From an uncultured Acetatifactor sp. (lineage in GTDB: Bacteria; Bacillota; Clostridia; Lachnospirales; Lachnospiraceae): a DNA stretch of 33,089 nt. The notes under the pieces are model-generated. The model saw only the letters and a list, made by a program, of their open reading frames with translations. It searched no databases and was not told the DNA's origin. Both the position numbers and the translations under genes were made by a program. Shown here piece by piece: positions 1 to 7,941 of this stretch. Position 1 is the first letter of the stretch. Every line of letters begins with the position of its first letter. Where the stretch lies: assembly GCA_910580225.1 (NCBI GenBank), contig CAJTXE010000019.1:1-33089 (forward strand), given 5' to 3'.

Positions 1-89
1 TTAGAAAGATTATGCGCTGTGGTGTTCAGCGCATTCTGACTGGTCTGTAATCCTGAATTTCCAATATATAAACTACCCATTAACGGCAT
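1..89 (-). CDS. flgK: Flagellar hook-associated protein FlgK, N-terminal fragment
   Basis: Only the first 29 codons lie in the window; the rest runs off the left edge. The peptide opens with MPLMGSLYIGNSGLQTSQNA and continues into LNTTAHNLS, the conserved N-terminal helix shared by FlgK and other axial flagellar proteins (an aliphatic stretch, then QxALxTxAxNLxN). FlgK forms the hook-filament junction outside the cell. I chose this ATG because GAGGT lies a short distance upstream. It follows flgN by 46 bases, and the order flgM-flgN-flgK is standard in Firmicutes, where FlgN is the chaperone for FlgK/FlgL. The assignment is limited by the short visible length; FlgE or another rod/hook protein is less likely given the neighbours. 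Confidence 0.85.
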   Translation of the reverse strand, partial: MPLMGSLYIGNSGLQTSQNALNTTAHNLS

Positions 90-135
90 ATCATTTACCT
101 CACGTTCTACAAGGATCTACTATCTGCGGCAGCTG

Positions 136-654
136 CTACTGCTTTGCATCAAAATTTCCGTTGGCCGCTCCCATCTGTACACCGGAACTGTAAGCATTCC
201 TGGTATAATTCGCCGTCTCCGGCGCTGCTTTGGAAGCCTGCAGGAGATTCATTTCAAACTCCACCATCTCCAGTGCATTCTCCAACAATTCTCTATTCTG
301 TTCGTTGATCCGGCGCAGCTCCCGAACGCTGCTCTGCAGTCTGTCATGAGCCTCCGCCAGTTTCGCCTGTTCCCCCGGCCTGGACTGCATCATCTCAATC
401 AGCCGGGAAAGCTTCAACGTTTCCACATCCCTGTTCAATACGTTGGCAATATCCGCAGTCACTTCCGCCCTTCTCTTCTCCAGACAGTTGATCCTGCTCA
501 CCGCTTCCTGTTCATCATCCGTGATTTTCTGTAAATTTTCCAGATTCGCACTGGCTATCACCTGTGTCTTCTTCTGCGACAGATCCAACAGGGCCTCATA
601 TGCATCGCACTCCTGCCCCAGCACCTGGATCAGGTTCTCCATTAAACTCGCCAC
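136..654 (-). CDS. flgN: FlgN-type flagellar export chaperone
   Basis: This 172-residue protein is almost entirely helical and charged, with long coiled-coil-like stretches (for example ELRRINEQNRELLENALEMV). That pattern and its length fit the FlgN/FlgK-chaperone family, which binds the C-termini of FlgK and FlgL in the cytosol and delivers them to the flagellar type III export gate. The C-terminal 30 residues are polar and probably disordered. The best start is a GTG at 654, with GAGGTAAG overlapping the end of flgM about 11 bases upstream; an in-frame ATG at 642 is an alternative. It lies 8 bases after the flgM stop and just before flgK, so co-transcription and translational coupling with flgM are likely. 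Confidence 0.88.
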   Translation of the reverse strand: MASLMENLIQVLGQECDAYEALLDLSQKKTQVIASANLENLQKITDDEQEAVSRINCLEKRRAEVTADIANVLNRDVETLKLSRLIEMMQSRPGEQAKLAEAHDRLQSSVRELRRINEQNRELLENALEMVEFEMNLLQASKAAPETANYTRNAYSSGVQMGAANGNFDAKQ

Positions 655-662
655 AGGACATC

Positions 663-959
663 TTACCTCATTTCCTCATAAGCAGCATCCAGTTCTGACG
701 CCTTCTGCATAAGCTTCTGGGCGAAAGACGCCGCATCCACATGATAGGTACCATTCTGGATCTTTGCTTTGACAGGAGCGGTCCTGTCTTCTCTCACATC
801 GGGAGCCTCCGCCAGCGCTGCCTGCGCCGCCCTGATTTCCTTGCCAAAATCGCTGAACTGCAGCTGGTCCGTCTGGGCTGCACTGCTTTTCTCCCTCATC
901 TGATTCACCTTTTTCGCCTGATAAAGCTGGTGGACCTGATTGTATGCTTCTATACGCAT
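663..959 (-). CDS. flgM: Anti-sigma-28 factor FlgM
   Basis: This is a 98-residue protein. The first part (about 1-60) is polar and probably disordered; the C-terminal part (VKAKIQNGTYHVDAASFAQK then LMQKASEL) matches the FlgM sigma-28-binding core, where the pattern hKxxIxxGxYxVdaxxhAxkh is diagnostic. FlgM holds the flagellar sigma factor inactive until the hook is complete and FlgM is exported. Start: ATG at 959 behind a strong AGGGAGGAG site 6 bases upstream. It is the first gene of the flgM-flgN-flgK unit and has a perfect sigma-28 promoter 56 bases upstream, which gives the usual feedback loop in which sigma-28 drives its own inhibitor. Length is normal for the family. Confidence 0.92.
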   Translation of the reverse strand: MRIEAYNQVHQLYQAKKVNQMREKSSAAQTDQLQFSDFGKEIRAAQAALAEAPDVREDRTAPVKAKIQNGTYHVDAASFAQKLMQKASELDAAYEEMR

Positions 960-1014
960 TTCGGACTCCTCCCTTCCTGAAATGTTTTAATTTCTTTATC
1001 ATTGCTCATTAAAG

Positions 1015-1041
1015 TTATCGGCATATGCTTCAAATACTTTA
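1015..1041 (-). promoter_or_regulatory. Sigma-28 (FliA/SigD) promoter of flgM operon
   Basis: Read on the minus strand, the site is TAAA, a 15-base spacer, then GCCGATAA. This matches the sigma-28 consensus TAAA-N15-GCCGATA(A/T) at every position. It lies between the thyX stop and the flgM start, so it should fire into flgM-flgN-flgK. No sigma-A promoter of comparable quality is visible in the same gap. Confidence 0.9.
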
Positions 1042-1072
1042 GTCCTGGTGAAAAATTTAGAAGCTTTCTTCT

Positions 1073-1744
1073 CTATTCCGTTCTCCTCGGTCTCCTGCCG
1101 CAGCTCTTCTTCTCCGTACAATATCCGGCTGTTTCACATTTTGGCACAAAATAATGTTCCACCAGATACTTCCATTCTTCCGAATATTCCGACAGTGCCC
1201 GGCAGATGTCCTGCATCAGAAGCCGGTATTCCCAGTATGCCCTTGAACAGAGCCGCTGATGCGACATTTCAATGAGATTTCGGACATTGCGTTTGTCTAC
1301 CACCTTTGTGGACATACCCAGAGGAAGCAGCATGGCCGCGTCCTCTCTCGGTACGCCGCACTCACTTTCCAGAAGACTGCAGGCCCGGGCAATGGCAGAC
1401 ATGGTTTCCCTGTACAGCTTTTCCGCTTCCGGATTCGCAGAGACAGAAGGCGGCGTCGTATAGGAAAAATCATGATAGTGAATATAGCGGGTACTCGCCT
1501 GCAGCCTGGTGGGCGCACCGCCGATGTGGGTGTACCACTCCCGGATCACCCGGGCGGAATAGCCGTCCAGTATCATCTCCACGTTGACATACTCCAGAAC
1601 ACGGTGGTGTCCTGACTTGATACAGTCAAGTCCCCGCCTGTAGTTTTTTTCTTTGTTCTGAATATCTCCGCCCCAGCATACGCCGGCACGTTGGCCCATC
1701 AGCGTAATGGGTTCTGCAGGAGTTTCCTTCAATATTTCGATCAT
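1073..1744 (-). CDS. thyX: FAD-dependent thymidylate synthase, ThyX family (variant motif)
   Basis: The 223-residue product matches ThyX, which methylates dUMP to dTMP using methylene-tetrahydrofolate as carbon donor and NADPH/FAD as reductant. Visible family features are an HH-x-VLEY segment near residues 46-52 and the region REWYTHIGGAPTRLQASTRY at 68-87, which corresponds to the ThyX signature RHRxxSxNExSxR. The signature is unusual: the RHR triad reads THI and there are about two extra residues before STRY. The late helices (ARACSLLESE, DAAMLLPLGMST, NLIEMSHQRLCSRAYWE) fit the family. Start chosen at 1744, with AAAGGA about nine bases upstream; a longer in-frame reading to 1837 has no ribosome site. 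The C-terminus carries a Cys/Arg-rich tail (GYCTEKKSCGRRPRR). The neighbour upstream is an XRE regulator 120 bases away. Confidence 0.85.
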   Translation of the reverse strand: MIEILKETPAEPITLMGQRAGVCWGGDIQNKEKNYRRGLDCIKSGHHRVLEYVNVEMILDGYSARVIREWYTHIGGAPTRLQASTRYIHYHDFSYTTPPSVSANPEAEKLYRETMSAIARACSLLESECGVPREDAAMLLPLGMSTKVVDKRNVRNLIEMSHQRLCSRAYWEYRLLMQDICRALSEYSEEWKYLVEHYFVPKCETAGYCTEKKSCGRRPRRTE

Positions 1745-1787
1745 CTCGCCTGTTCCTTTCGTCTTCCCGTTTTTCCTATTCATTAAA

Positions 1788-1833
1788 GGCTGCCGCAGCA
1801 GGAAATAAACCACAAATTCCCAATACGGCAGCC
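1788..1833. repeat. Inverted repeat upstream of thyX
   Basis: GGCTGCCG (1788-1795) and CGGCAGCC (1826-1833) are perfect 8-base inverted arms separated by 30 bases in the xre-thyX intergenic region. A nested competing arm (CTGCTGCGGCAG on the minus strand) is also present. It could form a leader hairpin in a transcript reading into thyX. No clear T-run follows, so I do not call it a terminator. Confidence 0.4.
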
Positions 1834-1841
1834 CCAATAAT

Positions 1842-1864
1842 CCGTGCCTGTTTACAGAGCACGG
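1842..1864 (-). terminator. Hairpin directly after xre gene, possible weak terminator
   Basis: On the minus strand, directly after the TAA of the XRE gene, CCGTGC pairs with GCACGG, and inside it CTGT pairs with ACAG with one bulged T, giving about 10 base pairs and an AA loop. The following bases are ATTATTG, a poor T-tract, so termination would be weak; it may only attenuate read-through into thyX. Confidence 0.4.
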
Positions 1865-2236
1865 TTACACCTGACCCATATCCTCAGCCACTGCCTGCAG
1901 ATAACCCAGAACGCGGTTCTTCTCAGGCTTTCCCAGCTTCCGATACTGTTCTATCAGAAGATGCTCTTCCGAACCCCTGCGGACCATCAGATAATCCACT
2001 TCCGCATCCTCCGCCCCTCTCTCTGTCTCCCCCTGGTTCCAGTTCTCACCAAGCAGCTGGTTCGGAGTAATCTGCAGCGCATCACAGATCGCCACCAGCT
2101 TGTCCGCCGCCGGGTTCGTCTTCTTCCGCTTCCAGTCGCTGATTGTGCTCTGGGCTATGCCGGTCTCCTCCGCAAACTGTTTCCGGCTGATATGCTTTTT
2201 GTCCAGAATGTCAAATATTTTTTCACTGAGTATCAT
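1865..2236 (-). CDS. XRE-family helix-turn-helix transcriptional regulator
   Basis: This is a 123-residue protein with a Cro/C1-type HTH in its first 65 residues: ISRKQFAEETGIAQSTISDW, then KRKKTNPAADKLVAICDALQ and ITPNQLLGE, the usual five-helix layout ending in the LLG motif. The rest is acidic linker plus a helical tail (EQYRKLGKPEKNRVLGYLQA) typical of small clostridial XRE regulators, probably for dimerisation. Start taken at the ATG at 2236, where AAAGG sits 8 bases upstream; the ATG/GTG codons at 2242/2245 are too close to that site. It has its own sigma-A promoter. Its target cannot be read from the sequence; candidates are its own gene, thyX or the ABC exporter. Confidence 0.85.
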   Translation of the reverse strand: MILSEKIFDILDKKHISRKQFAEETGIAQSTISDWKRKKTNPAADKLVAICDALQITPNQLLGENWNQGETERGAEDAEVDYLMVRRGSEEHLLIEQYRKLGKPEKNRVLGYLQAVAEDMGQV

Positions 2237-2283
2237 GCGCATCACCTTTCCGTCACAGAGACGTTCCCTGTTATTTTACACAA

Positions 2284-2312
2284 ATCATATCATGGAAACG
2301 GATTTTCTTCAA
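2284..2312 (-). promoter_or_regulatory. Sigma-A promoter of the XRE gene
   Basis: On the minus strand: TTGAAG, 17 bases, TATGAT. This lies about 48 bases upstream of the XRE start codon and downstream of the ABC exporter stop, with good spacing for a vegetative promoter. Confidence 0.7.
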
Positions 2313-2343
2313 GGGATTTCAGACTGAACACGAAACCGCCGCG

Positions 2344-4113
2344 TCACTCAAACTGGGACGCATACAATCTATAGTAAAATCCTTTCTGTTCCATCAGGCT
2401 TTCATGGTTTCCCTGTTCTACCACATCTCCGTGGTTAATTACCAGAATATGATCCGCGTTCTGAATCGTAGAGAGACGATGGGCAATCACAAAGCAGGTC
2501 TTATCCTTCATCAGCTCACGCATGGCTTTCTGGATCCGGCGCTCCGTGCTGGTATCAACATTAGAGGTGGCCTCGTCCAGAATCAGCATCCTGGCATTAT
2601 AAAGCATGGCCCGTGCAATGGTCAGAAGCTGTTTCTGTCCCTTTGAAATGTTGCCTCCGTCCTCACTGATAACCGTCTCATAACCATGGGGAAGACGCAT
2701 GATAAAAGAGTGGATATGGGCGGCTTTGGCTGCTGCCACCACCTCCTGCCTGGCGGCTCCCTCCTTGCCATAGGCAATATTCTCGAATATCGTGCCTCTG
2801 AAAACCCAGGTATCCTGAAGCACCATGGCATACGCCCCCCGCAGGCTGCGTCTGGTATAATCGCGGTTATCCCTGTTTTCCACCAGAATGCTTCCCTCAT
2901 CCACATCGTAGAAACGCATCAGCAGATTGATGATGGTTGTCTTACCCGCTCCGGTGGGCCCTACAATGGCAATCAGCTTTCCGGCATCCGCCCGCAGGCT
3001 TAGACTGTGAAGAATGGTCTTGCTTTTCTCATATCCGAAGGAAACATTCCGCAGTTCCACATTTCCCTTCACCTCCGTCAGCTCCGCCGCATGCTCTCTG
3101 TCCGCCGGTTCCTCCTCCTCGTCCAGCAGACCGAAAACCCGCTCCGCTGCGGCCAGCGCGGAATAGAGTTCATTGGTAATATTGGCGATCTCGTTGATGG
3201 GACCGGAAAATTTACGGGAGTACAGCACAAAGGAGGAGATCTGCCCCAGGGAAATCCGCCCTCCCATGTACAGAAACGAGCCGAAGACAGCGATCAGGCT
3301 CAATCCCAGATTGTTGATGGAATTCACGGTAGGACCCATGGTAATCCCGTAGTAATCCGCATCATAGTAGGCATTGGCAGCCGCAGCATTCACCCGGTCA
3401 AAATTTTCCGCTACCCGGTTCTCATAAGCATATGCCATGATGGTCTTCTGGCCGGAAAACATTTCCTCCACAAAACCATTCATAATACCGTAATTTTTAG
3501 AACGCCTGGCAAATCTCGGCTGGGTGATTTTACGCATCTTCGTCACATATATGACGGCGGCTGGGATCGTCACCACCACCACGCCGGCCAGCGCAGGCGA
3601 GATATAGAGCATCATGGAAAAAGAACCTGCCACAGTCACAAGGCTGGTGAGAATCTGCACCACGTCGGTAGCAAGGCAGGTACTGACTACATCAATATCG
3701 TAAGATACACGGCTGATAATGTCTCCGGCCTGGTTTCTGTCAAAATAGCCCACCGGCATCCGCATCAGTTTCTCAAACACGTCTTTGCGCATCCCTTTGG
3801 CGATCCATTTGCTGACATACATCATGATAATATTAATGCTCACCGTGATGAGGGAGGAGCAGACATAGCAGAACAGCATTCTGCGGGCATAGTAAAACAC
3901 ACGGTCAAAATTGACTTTTCCCGCACCGGCCGACGCCTCGTTGATGGCAGCCCCCGCCATACTGGGTCCCAGAAGTGCCAGCATATTGCTGATAAAGCAC
4001 AGGGCAAATACCAGCATCAGAATCCATTTGTAATGGCCGATATAGCGAAGCAGACGCATAAAGGTTCCTTTGGTATCTTTCGGCTTCTTACGGATGGTGT
4101 CTCTCGCCGCCAT
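2344..4113 (-). CDS. ABC exporter half-transporter, subunit 2 (catalytic NBD)
   Basis: A 589-residue type IV ABC exporter half-protein: an N-terminal six-helix membrane domain (first helix around WILMLVFALCFISNMLALL) and a C-terminal ATPase domain. Visible motifs: Walker A GPTGAGKTT near residue 384, signature ISKGQ near 487, Walker B LILDEATSNVD near 508 with the catalytic Glu, and H-loop IAHRLST near 541. The signature departs from LSGGQ while Walker B and the H-loop are intact; its neighbour is the reverse, so the two should form a heterodimer with one consensus and one degenerate ATP site, as in TM287/288- and TmrAB-type exporters. Start at 4113 is set by AAGGAG 8 bases upstream. It starts 13 bases after the partner gene. 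Substrate unknown (drug, lipid or peptide). Confidence 0.9.
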   Translation of the reverse strand: MAARDTIRKKPKDTKGTFMRLLRYIGHYKWILMLVFALCFISNMLALLGPSMAGAAINEASAGAGKVNFDRVFYYARRMLFCYVCSSLITVSINIIMMYVSKWIAKGMRKDVFEKLMRMPVGYFDRNQAGDIISRVSYDIDVVSTCLATDVVQILTSLVTVAGSFSMMLYISPALAGVVVVTIPAAVIYVTKMRKITQPRFARRSKNYGIMNGFVEEMFSGQKTIMAYAYENRVAENFDRVNAAAANAYYDADYYGITMGPTVNSINNLGLSLIAVFGSFLYMGGRISLGQISSFVLYSRKFSGPINEIANITNELYSALAAAERVFGLLDEEEEPADREHAAELTEVKGNVELRNVSFGYEKSKTILHSLSLRADAGKLIAIVGPTGAGKTTIINLLMRFYDVDEGSILVENRDNRDYTRRSLRGAYAMVLQDTWVFRGTIFENIAYGKEGAARQEVVAAAKAAHIHSFIMRLPHGYETVISEDGGNISKGQKQLLTIARAMLYNARMLILDEATSNVDTSTERRIQKAMRELMKDKTCFVIAHRLSTIQNADHILVINHGDVVEQGNHESLMEQKGFYYRLYASQFE

Positions 4114-4126
4114 GGTTTCTCCTTCC

Positions 4127-5899
4127 TTACAGATTTCCCATCTGTGTTCTGTAGATTTCCTGATACATGGTACAATCCTGCAGCAATTCTTCATGCGTTC
4201 CGTGTCCGATGATCTTCCCTTCATCCAGCATGATTATGTCATCCAGACTCATGATGGAACTGATCCGCTGGGCAATGATGATGGTGGTAGTATCCGCGTG
4301 GTGTTCCCGGATGGCTCTGCGCAGCGCCGCATCGGTTTTGTAGTCAAGTGCACTGGAAGAATCGTCCAGCACCAGAATCCGCGGGGCCGCCGCAAGTGCT
4401 CTGGCAATCAGTACACGCTGGCGCTGACCGCCGCTTAAGTTTGCGCCTCTCACCACTGCTTTGTGGTCATATGTATCCTCGTAATTTTCTATAAATTCTC
4501 TCGCCATGGCATCCCCTGCCGCATCCACCAGATTCTCCTCCGGCACGTCTCTGCCAAAGGAGATATTCTCCTTCAGGGAATCCGCAAAAATGACATCATT
4601 CTGAAATACCACACCGAAAAGTCTGTGCAGTTCGTCCCGGTCATAACTACGGACGTCCTTTCCGTCGATGAATATGTGTCCTTCATCCGCATCATAAAAA
4701 CGCATCAGCAAATTGATGATGGTGGTCTTGCCGCAGCCGGTGGCGCCGATAATTCCCAGGGAACCGCCCTTTTTCACGGCAAAATCTATATCTTCCAGAC
4801 ATTTCTGCCGTTCCAGGCCATCAAATCTTTCCAGGGCATCCGTCTCCAAGCCTTCCGAGTGTTCCGGTTTTCCATAGCTGAAGTTCACATGCTCAAAAAC
4901 AATGTATTCCTCTCTCGTAGTCTTTGCTGCATTCTCTGCCGAAATCGGTACCAGTTCATCCTGGCTGTTCACCACTGCGGCAATTCGGTTGGCAGAAGCA
5001 TTGGCTTTGGACATAAGCATGAAAATACGGTTCAGTCCCATGACGCCCATAAGAATCATATTAAAATAGGTCAAAAACGCAAGAATCACTCCCGGCTGGG
5101 TCACGCCGCCGTTGACACGGTATGCACCCACCACCACCACAATGGTAAGCCCGATATTCAGCAAAAAGGTCATAATGGGCCCCGGCAGCGCCATGATAAT
5201 GCCGGCCTTGATATCCCTGGAAGCCATCTCCTGATTCGTCTCCCCGAAGCGGCGCATTTCATACGCTTCCTTGGAAAGCGCTTTCACCACCCGGATACCA
5301 GTGATATTTTCCCGCATGATGCGCACGATGTCATCCACGCTTTTCTGCACTCTCTCATAGAGCGGAATTCCTCTCATGGACACAAAGACCACTGCCGTGA
5401 TCAGGATGGGAGCCATGATGCAGAGAATGGCGGCCAGTCCCACATCCATGGTAAGTGTGATGGTGATTCCGCCGAACAGCAGAATCGGCGCACGGATCCC
5501 CATGGTCTGGCTGGACTGGATAAAGCTCTGCAGATTGTAAGAGTCTGAAGTCATCCTGGAATTCAGCGACGGAAGACCGAATTCGTCCAGCTGTCCCCCT
5601 GAAAGATTCACGGATTTCCAGAATAAATCTCTCCTGATTTCGTATATACTCCGTTTGGCCACCCCCACTGCCGTACGGTTGGCCTTCACATTCGCCTGAC
5701 GCACATAGACCACCAGCAAAAGCATCACAATCCCCCATGCCAGCACCAGGCCGGATTTCTGCAGCGGAGCCACATCATCGATGAGATGCTCCAGTACATA
5801 GGGAAGCAGCAGCTCAGCCAGTGCGGCGGAGAGCTTTATGAGCATGCCGACAGCTACCATGGCACGATATTTTTTCACATATGACAATATGAATTTCAT
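4127..5899 (-). CDS. ABC exporter half-transporter, subunit 1 (degenerate NBD)
   Basis: A 590-residue ABC exporter half-protein with an N-terminal membrane domain (helices such as LVLAWGIVMLLLVVYV and APILLFGGITITLTMDVGLA) and a C-terminal ATPase. Walker A GATGCGKTT is near residue 385 and the signature LSGGQRQR (near 487) is canonical, but Walker B ends ILVLDDSSSALD, with Asp instead of the catalytic Glu, and the H-loop reads IIAQRISS, with Gln instead of His. So this subunit supplies the inactive ATP site and the good signature for its partner's site. An extra segment before Walker A (PEHSEGLETDALERFDGLER) lengthens the linker. Start at 5899 behind AAGGAG. It is followed by the partner gene 13 bases later; the GH51 gene is 41 bases upstream, so it may belong to the long minus-strand operon. 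Confidence 0.9.
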   Translation of the reverse strand: MKFILSYVKKYRAMVAVGMLIKLSAALAELLLPYVLEHLIDDVAPLQKSGLVLAWGIVMLLLVVYVRQANVKANRTAVGVAKRSIYEIRRDLFWKSVNLSGGQLDEFGLPSLNSRMTSDSYNLQSFIQSSQTMGIRAPILLFGGITITLTMDVGLAAILCIMAPILITAVVFVSMRGIPLYERVQKSVDDIVRIMRENITGIRVVKALSKEAYEMRRFGETNQEMASRDIKAGIIMALPGPIMTFLLNIGLTIVVVVGAYRVNGGVTQPGVILAFLTYFNMILMGVMGLNRIFMLMSKANASANRIAAVVNSQDELVPISAENAAKTTREEYIVFEHVNFSYGKPEHSEGLETDALERFDGLERQKCLEDIDFAVKKGGSLGIIGATGCGKTTIINLLMRFYDADEGHIFIDGKDVRSYDRDELHRLFGVVFQNDVIFADSLKENISFGRDVPEENLVDAAGDAMAREFIENYEDTYDHKAVVRGANLSGGQRQRVLIARALAAAPRILVLDDSSSALDYKTDAALRRAIREHHADTTTIIIAQRISSIMSLDDIIMLDEGKIIGHGTHEELLQDCTMYQEIYRTQMGNL

Positions 5900-5940
5900 C
5901 TTGCGGCTCCTTGAAGTTTTGCCTGTATGCTTTTTGTCTT

Positions 5941-7908
5941 TCAGCAGTCATTTCCCACCCGCAGCACCGCAAACGAAAGCGCCGGAAGCAGGATATCCGG
6001 GCCGTGGAACGCTCTCGCACAGGGCGCCACCCGTTCCGGCTCTTCGATACTGTTATACACATCCCTTCCATCCCCTGTGAGGATTTCGGCCTGTATCTTC
6101 ATTCCGTCCTTCCAGCCTCCCGGGAGATCCAGGCTGATGTGCTGTTCCTCCTCTCGGGAATTGACGATTTTAATAATAATCTCCTTCTCCGTGTGGGAAT
6201 AGCCGGCCGAATAATAGACCCCTTCCGCGGCTGTCTCCTTGTGTACTCCGCAGGTGTCCAGCACCGCATCCCCCATGCTGCGGGCATACATGCACTGCAC
6301 ATAGTAGCTGGGGCTGCCGTAAGCCTTTGCTGCATCGAACCAGATCATATCCGGCGACCACTGAGTATATCCCAACCTGGCAAACAGCGGCGCATAGGAA
6401 GCCAGCACCACCACATCCGCATTGCGCTCCACACCGGTGAGGAATGCCGCTTCCGCAAGCGCACCGTCCAGGGTATTGGCCTGGGGCTTATTGAAACCGC
6501 TGGCAGGATGGGCCGCGTATTCCCCTGAAAATACCTTCACCTTCCTGGAGTAATCGTCATAAAAATCCGTATGGCCGTAGAGCCACTCCGGCTTCACATA
6601 GTAATGCTCATCCACGGCATACACAAAGTCGTTCTGTTCCTCATGGGCATGGTAGAACTCCCACGCCTTTGTATACCGCCGGGATGTGATATCAGGTCCC
6701 GCAGAACCGATCAGCTTCATCTCCGGCGCATATTCATGGATTACCCTCTCGAAAATCTCGTAACGCTGGAAAAAATCCGCTTTTTCCGTCTGCCACTGTT
6801 CATTACCCACGCCCAGCATCGTAAGGCCGAAAGGCTCCCTGTGCCCCATCCGGGCCCGTACAGCCCCCCAGCGTGTAGTCTCATCTCCGTTGGCAAATTC
6901 TATCAGGTCAAGGGCATCCTGAAGAAATTCCTCAAATTCCGGCGTATCCCTGCCCACCAGCTCGTCCGACTGATATTGACAGGCAAATCCCACATTCAGC
7001 ACGGGCAGCGGACTGGCGCCGATCTTTTCACAGAGAAGAAAATACTCATAATACCCCAGCCCCAGCGTCTGGTTATAATGACTATATACGCTCTCGTAGT
7101 CATTTTCCCGGTTCGTCTCATGCACTGCCCAGCGATTCCAGTTGTTCTTTCTGGCCCACACGGGCTTCAGGCTGTCTTTGAACCGATAGCGGTTCGCCAG
7201 GGTATTCCCCTCCACGATACATCCCCCGGGAAACCGCAGAAAACCGGGATGCAGATTCTTCAGCATGTCAAACAGATCCCTGCGGAAGATTCCTTCCACG
7301 GCGTCCCCGGGTATCAGAGAGATAAAATCCAGCTCTATGATTCCTTGTTCCGACAGGCAGAACCGAAATGCCGCAGCTTCTGCATCCGCTTCCGCCGTAA
7401 GGATTGCTTCATATTTGCGGAAATGGTTATAGGTCTCCGCCTGACCGGAGGCTTCCGGAACCGAAACCCGGGCATAACATATGCCGTCCTTTTCTATGGA
7501 AATGTCAAAGTTACCGCTAAATTTCACACTGCGCACCCAGAAAGTCAGCATGTAGTCAGTTCCCTTTTTCAGGAAAATGCCGTCATAGGCTTTGTTGCAG
7601 ATACCTTCCCCGGGATTCTTCGTCTGCAGCCGCAGGTAATGGGGGTTCTCTTCCGTGTGAGGACTGCCGGTAATACAGCGGAATCCCGCCTCCCCTTCTG
7701 CAGGATAAACACTCCATGCATAGCTGCCGTCGTATTCCACCTGATAATCCCTGGCGTCTCCGGTTGCTTTTACGAATTCAAAGGAGCGGTTTTCCAGCAG
7801 TTCTGCATAGAGACCGCCGTCTGCCGCATAGTTGATATCTTCAAAAAACAGACCGATCATACCCTCCTGTATTGCCGCCTTTTTCTCCGAACCTATCTTT
7901 ATCTTCAT
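5941..7908 (-). CDS. abfA: Alpha-L-arabinofuranosidase, GH51 family
   Basis: A 655-residue protein that should release terminal L-arabinofuranose from arabinan or arabinoxylan fragments. It opens with the GH51 start (GLFFEDINYAADGGLYAELL), has a carbohydrate-binding-like beta-rich insert at about 60-200, then the barrel with LRFPGGCIVEGNT. The acid/base Glu is at about 370 (GVGNEQWQ) and the nucleophile Glu at about 463 (VFSGEYAAH). No signal peptide is seen, so it acts inside the cell on imported oligosaccharides. The length fits the longer CBM4_9-containing GH51 form. Start ATG 7908, with AAGGAG about 11 bases upstream. It lies 33 bases after an epimerase-like gene; together with araB/araD 19 kb away it points to arabinose use. 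Confidence 0.92.
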   Translation of the reverse strand: MKIKIGSEKKAAIQEGMIGLFFEDINYAADGGLYAELLENRSFEFVKATGDARDYQVEYDGSYAWSVYPAEGEAGFRCITGSPHTEENPHYLRLQTKNPGEGICNKAYDGIFLKKGTDYMLTFWVRSVKFSGNFDISIEKDGICYARVSVPEASGQAETYNHFRKYEAILTAEADAEAAAFRFCLSEQGIIELDFISLIPGDAVEGIFRRDLFDMLKNLHPGFLRFPGGCIVEGNTLANRYRFKDSLKPVWARKNNWNRWAVHETNRENDYESVYSHYNQTLGLGYYEYFLLCEKIGASPLPVLNVGFACQYQSDELVGRDTPEFEEFLQDALDLIEFANGDETTRWGAVRARMGHREPFGLTMLGVGNEQWQTEKADFFQRYEIFERVIHEYAPEMKLIGSAGPDITSRRYTKAWEFYHAHEEQNDFVYAVDEHYYVKPEWLYGHTDFYDDYSRKVKVFSGEYAAHPASGFNKPQANTLDGALAEAAFLTGVERNADVVVLASYAPLFARLGYTQWSPDMIWFDAAKAYGSPSYYVQCMYARSMGDAVLDTCGVHKETAAEGVYYSAGYSHTEKEIIIKIVNSREEEQHISLDLPGGWKDGMKIQAEILTGDGRDVYNSIEEPERVAPCARAFHGPDILLPALSFAVLRVGNDC

Positions 7909-7941
7909 AATCCAAGCTCTCCTTCTTCCTCTCCGCCTTCC

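Noticed and set aside
4036..4043. GCCGATAT on the plus strand, resembling a sigma-28 -10 element
   Set aside because: Inside the ABC gene, no TAAA 15 bases upstream and no plus-strand gene follows.
3007..4212. Plus-strand open frame of 401 codons opposite an ABC exporter gene
   Set aside because: His- and Arg-rich text without domains, fully antisense to a gene with clear Walker motifs.
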